Origin: Fodinibacter sp038258215
GTDB taxonomy: Bacteria > Actinomycetota > Actinomycetes > Actinomycetales > Dermatophilaceae
Direction: 5' to 3'
Assembly (NCBI GenBank): GCA_038258215.1
Contig: JBBSQC010000007.1
Location: 1-64,000 of the forward strand
Length of the DNA stretch: 64,000 nt
The notes below the pieces were generated by a model. The model was not told the origin of the DNA. It did no database searches and saw only the letters and a list, made by a program, of their open reading frames with translations. Position numbers and translations under genes: made by a program. Of this stretch, positions 61,024 to 64,000 are shown in pieces (position 1 is the stretch's first letter; each line of letters begins with the position of its first letter).

Positions 61024-61505
61024 GGCGCGGGCGGTCGGTCGTGCTCGCCCTGGTCGGCGTGCTCCTGCTGCCCGCCTGCGGCGTGACCGGCAGAGGCCCC
61101 GAGCTCTCGCCCGCCCCGTCCGACATCCCCCTGGAGACGGCGACCGTGGTCCCGACTCCTTCTCCCACATCAACCGGCGGTGCGACGAGCGGCACACCGA
61201 CCCCCTCGGGCGCCCTGCCCGCCGACCTGCGCGACCGACCACGCGTTTCCGCCGCGATCGCGGACCTCGCGGTGCGCCAGAGCGTGCAACCAGCCGACGT
61301 CGCGATCTCGGCCTGGACCCCGGTGACCTGGAGCGACGGCGCCCTCGGCTGCCCCGAGCCGGGCATGGTCTACACGCAGTCCGAGGTCAGTGGCGAGCTC
61401 CTCATCCTGCGCATCGACAGCGGCCTCTACCAGTACCACTCCCGCAGGACCGGTCCCTTCCGCTACTGCGCGGACCCGTCCGGGGGCTACGCCGTCGGGA
61501 CGTGA
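61020..61505 (+). CDS. Putative lipoprotein
   Basis: 161 residues from a GTG overlapping the acyl-CoA dehydrogenase stop. RRGRSVVLALVGVLLLPACG is a lipoprotein signal with lipobox LPAC (lipidated Cys at about 20). A Thr/Pro/Ser-rich linker (about 25-65) precedes a C-terminal domain with WTPVTWSDGALGCPEPGMVYTQ and RYCADPSGG, whose two cysteines may form a disulfide. No family name recognised. Confidence 0.82.
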   Translation: MRRGRSVVLALVGVLLLPACGVTGRGPELSPAPSDIPLETATVVPTPSPTSTGGATSGTPTPSGALPADLRDRPRVSAAIADLAVRQSVQPADVAISAWTPVTWSDGALGCPEPGMVYTQSEVSGELLILRIDSGLYQYHSRRTGPFRYCADPSGGYAVGT

Positions 61506-61760
61506 TCGGTGGGCCGAGCCGACCGGCATCCACCGGTCCCCTCGTCCTCCCTGATCTGGACGGCGGCGGCGACCGAGCCCCTCAGAGGGTCCCTGGGAGG
61601 CCCCGGCGCGGCATGGTATGGATCCGATCGCCTCGGCAGGCCACGACGGATGAGGCAGCAAGCAGAATCGGGGCACCCACCGACCATCGCTCTCACTCGA
61701 CAACCCCGCAGGCGAGGTTCACAGAACCGAACGCGCGCTCGCCAGCCGGGCCGTGCGGCA
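61506..61760. other. Intergenic region without recognised feature
   Basis: 255 bases between the convergent lipoprotein and nagB genes. Codon structure and motifs show no supported gene, and I see no strong hairpin or palindrome. It may hold terminators too weak to recognise. Confidence 0.6.
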
Positions 61761-62558
61761 TCACATGAAGCGCTGCCACTGGGGTTTGGCGGCGAAGGTC
61801 TCCTTGTAGTAGTCCGCGAGGCGCAGTCTGCTGGCCGCGCCCTCGTCGATGATGACGGTGGCGTGTTCATGGAGTTGAAGGATCGATCCCGGGCACATCG
61901 TGGTGATGGGTCCCTCGCACACCTGGGCGATCGCGTCGGCCTTGGAGTTGCCTTGCGCGAGGAGAACGATGTGGCGCGCGTCCATGATGGTGCCCAGGCC
62001 TTGGGTCAGGCAGTGGCGAGGGACGTCGTCCAGCGTGGGGAAGAACCGCTGGTTGTCATTTCGGGTGCTCTGGGTGAGCGTCTTGATCCGGGTGCGGGAG
62101 CCGAGGGACGAGCCCGGCTCGTTGAACCCGATGTGACCATTGCTGCCGACCCCGAGGATCTGCACGTCTATCCCTCCCGCACGACGGATTCTCTCCTCGT
62201 AGTCCGCTGCCGCCGCTTGGACGTCGCGCGCGGAGCCGTCGGGGGTGTGAACTCGCCCTGGGGTCAGGCGCAACGGCCCGGCGGCGTCGCGGTCGATGAC
62301 CGCGCGGTAGCTCTGCGGATGTCCGTCGGGCAGTCCGACGTACTCGTCGAGGGCGAAGGCGGATGCCGTTGTGAGGTCGAGCGTCCCGGCGGCGACCCTT
62401 CGGGCCAGGGCGCCGTAGGTCGAGACCGGTGAGGACCCGGTCGCCAGACCGATCACGAGGTCCTTGCCCGCCTTCCGCCCACTCATGGCGATCTGCGCGA
62501 TCTTGGCGGCCGCGGCCTCCCCGACTGCCTCGACGTCGTCGACAATCACGACTTCCAT
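61761..62558 (-). CDS. nagB: Glucosamine-6-phosphate deaminase
   Basis: 265 residues. Converts glucosamine-6-P to fructose-6-P and ammonia. LVIGLATGSSPVSTYGAL (phosphate loop, about 34-51), FALDEYVGLPDGHPQSYR (catalytic Asp, about 68-85), LGVGSNGHIGFNEPGSS (about 136-152), and the proton-transfer His in this stretch are present. Follows nanE by ten bases with GGAG upstream: end of a nanK-nanE-nagB amino-sugar operon. Confidence 0.95.
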   Translation of the reverse strand: MEVVIVDDVEAVGEAAAAKIAQIAMSGRKAGKDLVIGLATGSSPVSTYGALARRVAAGTLDLTTASAFALDEYVGLPDGHPQSYRAVIDRDAAGPLRLTPGRVHTPDGSARDVQAAAADYEERIRRAGGIDVQILGVGSNGHIGFNEPGSSLGSRTRIKTLTQSTRNDNQRFFPTLDDVPRHCLTQGLGTIMDARHIVLLAQGNSKADAIAQVCEGPITTMCPGSILQLHEHATVIIDEGAASRLRLADYYKETFAAKPQWQRFM

Positions 62559-62568
62559 CTGCTTCTCC

Positions 62569-63258
62569 TCAGTCGATCGGCGCGGCGTCGTCGACCGTCG
62601 CGACGAAGCGACGGGTGATGCTCGTCGGGTGGGTGATGGCCGAACCGACCACGACGGCGTGCGCCCCCATCGCCAGAGCCCGAGCGGCCTCCTCGGGGGT
62701 GGTGATCCGACCCTCGGCCAGAACCGGGACGGGACTCATCGCCACGAGCTCTCGGAGGAGGTCGAAGTCCGGTCCGACCGTCAACGACCGGTCGGAGGTG
62801 TATCCCGCGAGGGTGGTTCCGAGGCAGTCCGCTCCGGCGGCGATGCTCGCCGCGGCATCCTCCACCGAGCCGCAGTCCGCCATCGCGAGCGCCCCTCGCT
62901 CGTGGATCGCCTCGATGCAGCCACTCAGCGTCGAGCCGTCGGGCCGAGCCCTCGTGGTGCCATCGAGCGCCACGACCTCGGCCCCGGTCTCGGCCACCTC
63001 GATGCAGTCGGCCCGGGTGGGCGTGATGAACACGCCCCCGTCGCCTCGCTTGACGAGACCGATGAGCGGCAGCGTCACAGCCGCCCGGATCGAGCCAAGG
63101 TCCGCGATCCCTTGGGCCCGGATGGCCGCTGCGCCGCCGTCCGCCACGGCTCGGGCCACAGCGGTCATGACGAACGAGTCGCGCATGGGCTCGCCGGGGT
63201 AGGCCTGGCAGGACACGACCAGGCGTGACCGAATGGATTGCAGCACAGACTTTCTCAT
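62569..63258 (-). CDS. nanE: N-acetylmannosamine-6-phosphate 2-epimerase
   Basis: 229 residues, (beta/alpha)8 fold. Converts ManNAc-6-P to GlcNAc-6-P. LVVSCQAYPGEPMRD (about 13-27), PLIGLVKRGDGGVFITPT (catalytic Lys, about 64-81), and ADCGSVEDA, then LAEGRITTPEEAARAL (about 180-195) match NanE. Its ATG overlaps the ROK kinase stop (ATGA). Confidence 0.93.
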   Translation of the reverse strand: MRKSVLQSIRSRLVVSCQAYPGEPMRDSFVMTAVARAVADGGAAAIRAQGIADLGSIRAAVTLPLIGLVKRGDGGVFITPTRADCIEVAETGAEVVALDGTTRARPDGSTLSGCIEAIHERGALAMADCGSVEDAAASIAAGADCLGTTLAGYTSDRSLTVGPDFDLLRELVAMSPVPVLAEGRITTPEEAARALAMGAHAVVVGSAITHPTSITRRFVATVDDAAPID

Positions 63259-64000
63259 GCCGTACCCCCGGCCCGGAGAGCGTAGTGGGCTGCTCCCCGC
63301 AGAGCGAGCCAGTCGCCCGCGTCGGACACCACGAGAGGCATCCCGTCCAGTGCGGGAATCAGGGTGGCCGCGAAAGCCGCGCGCATCGGGTCCTCCCAGC
63401 TTGACCCCGATTGTGAGACCCCACCGGCGACGACCACGACGTCCGGGTCGAACGCATTGGACAGCCCGGCCGCGGCCTCCCCGACGGCTTGGGCCGACAG
63501 GGTGACGGCGGAGGCGGCGACCGGGTCGCGGTCGACTCGCGCCACGACCTCCTTCGCGGTGGTGACCGCTGGGTCACCACCATTCGCGTGGTACCACCGC
63601 TGCATGCCGGCGCCGCTACCGATGGCTTCGAGGTGACCGATGCGGCCGCAGTAGCAGGAGAGCCCGATGGCCTGGGCGACAGGAACGTGACCGAAGTGAC
63701 CCGCCGCCCAGTGACTGCCCAGGAGTGGCATCCCGTGGCGGACGTACGACCCGCCGACCCCGGTGCCCACCGCGAGGACGAGGGCCGACTCGTGGCTGGC
63801 GGCCTCCCCGTAGACGGCCTCGCCGACAGCGAAGGCGTGACCGTCGCCGACCACGGTGGTGGGGAGCCCGACGGCCTCCGCGACCCGGCCGGCGACGTCC
63901 GTTCCGGCCCACTCCGCGATGCTCTCGGTGGACCCGCGCACCGTTCCGCGCGTCGAGTCGATGACACCGGCACTGGAGATCGCGACCCTCGCGACGTCCT
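63255..64000 (-). CDS. nanK: ROK-family sugar kinase (probable ManNAc kinase), 5' end beyond window
   Basis: About 248 residues visible; the frame stays open to the window edge (visible start VARVAISSAGVIDSTRG), so the N-terminal ATP-binding part is missing. GDGHAFAVGEAVYG and LVLAVGTGVGGSYV are the ROK sugar/ATP regions. The ROK zinc motif reads CYCGRIGHLEAIGSG, with His where CxCGxxGCxE usually has the third Cys. The gene order kinase-nanE-nagB argues for N-acetylmannosamine or GlcNAc kinase activity in sialic-acid or amino-sugar catabolism. Confidence 0.88.
   Translation of the reverse strand, partial: DVARVAISSAGVIDSTRGTVRGSTESIAEWAGTDVAGRVAEAVGLPTTVVGDGHAFAVGEAVYGEAASHESALVLAVGTGVGGSYVRHGMPLLGSHWAAGHFGHVPVAQAIGLSCYCGRIGHLEAIGSGAGMQRWYHANGGDPAVTTAKEVVARVDRDPVAASAVTLSAQAVGEAAAGLSNAFDPDVVVVAGGVSQSGSSWEDPMRAAFAATLIPALDGMPLVVSDAGDWLALRGAAHYALRAGGTA

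Noticed and set aside
61509..62432. A 307-codon plus-strand frame over nagB
   Set aside because: Antisense to nagB, which has all catalytic motifs; no ribosome site or domain.

Overview
The window is about 70% G+C, with tightly packed genes, many ATGA/GTGA/TGATG overlaps and frequent GTG starts. Protein families such as a mycobacterial-type SerC, DUF3027, DUF3263, DUF3349, DUF2530, an IdeR-like DtxR protein, a WXG100 protein and a solitary CIRCE-controlled groEL point to a high-GC actinobacterium. The overall flavour resembles Micrococcales, perhaps Intrasporangiaceae; that placement is inference. No rRNA, tRNA, CRISPR array, prophage or classical transposase was recognised.

Layout. 1-11.3 kb is the 3' part of an aerobic [NiFe]-hydrogenase locus. 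It holds the catalytic large subunit (cut by the window edge, C-terminal motif like the group 1h 'atmospheric' enzymes), a NifU/four-cysteine Rieske-like fusion, several conserved proteins of unknown function (DUF5947, DUF6084, an unnamed 452-residue protein, a 39-residue membrane miniprotein, DUF6390), the maturation protease, and hypC-hypF-hypC-hypD-hypE. Nearly every junction overlaps, so it reads as one operon for making one metalloenzyme. 11.3-16 kb holds a SigJ-type ECF sigma factor with possible operon partners, small membrane proteins, a macrodomain enzyme, a secreted peptidase-like protein and the debris of an NlpC/P60 gene. 16-24 kb has an IdeR/DtxR regulator, MFS exporters, a thioesterase-like/SDR pair, pdxH, an NYN-domain protein and citrate synthase.

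24.0-25.3 kb is the most unusual stretch: one AbiEi/PD-(D/E)XK-like gene framed by two 76-bp inverted repeats of identical length, each containing a palindrome, resembling a minimal mobile element. 25.5-41 kb is core chromosome: serC, a MarR-MFS operon with a 28-residue miniprotein, DUF2530/DUF3027/cold-shock genes, HMG-CoA lyase, and a response regulator-sensor kinase-HtrA unit arranged like mprA-mprB-pepD (envelope stress). 41-50 kb carries a lone WXG100 protein, a PaiB-like protein, a FtsX-type ABC exporter, a PhoD-like phosphatase, a HAAS-domain protein that appears to start at ATC, and groEL with two CIRCE operators.

50.5-64 kb begins with a Pit phosphate transporter behind four 11-bp repeat units that look like a PHO box, then a four-unit 42-bp tandem hairpin array between convergent genes, a DUF4097-PadR operon with a clear operator, and an arsenic operon (ArsI/CadI-like enzyme, ACR3, ArsC) divergent from ArsR. 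After ung, a GDSL hydrolase, an acyl-CoA dehydrogenase and a lipoprotein, the window ends in an amino-sugar operon (ROK kinase, nanE, nagB). Regulation is unusually readable in sequence: CIRCE, PHO-box, PadR, ArsR and MarR-like sites and several long near-perfect intergenic hairpins, two of which share a 14-base core 36 kb apart.
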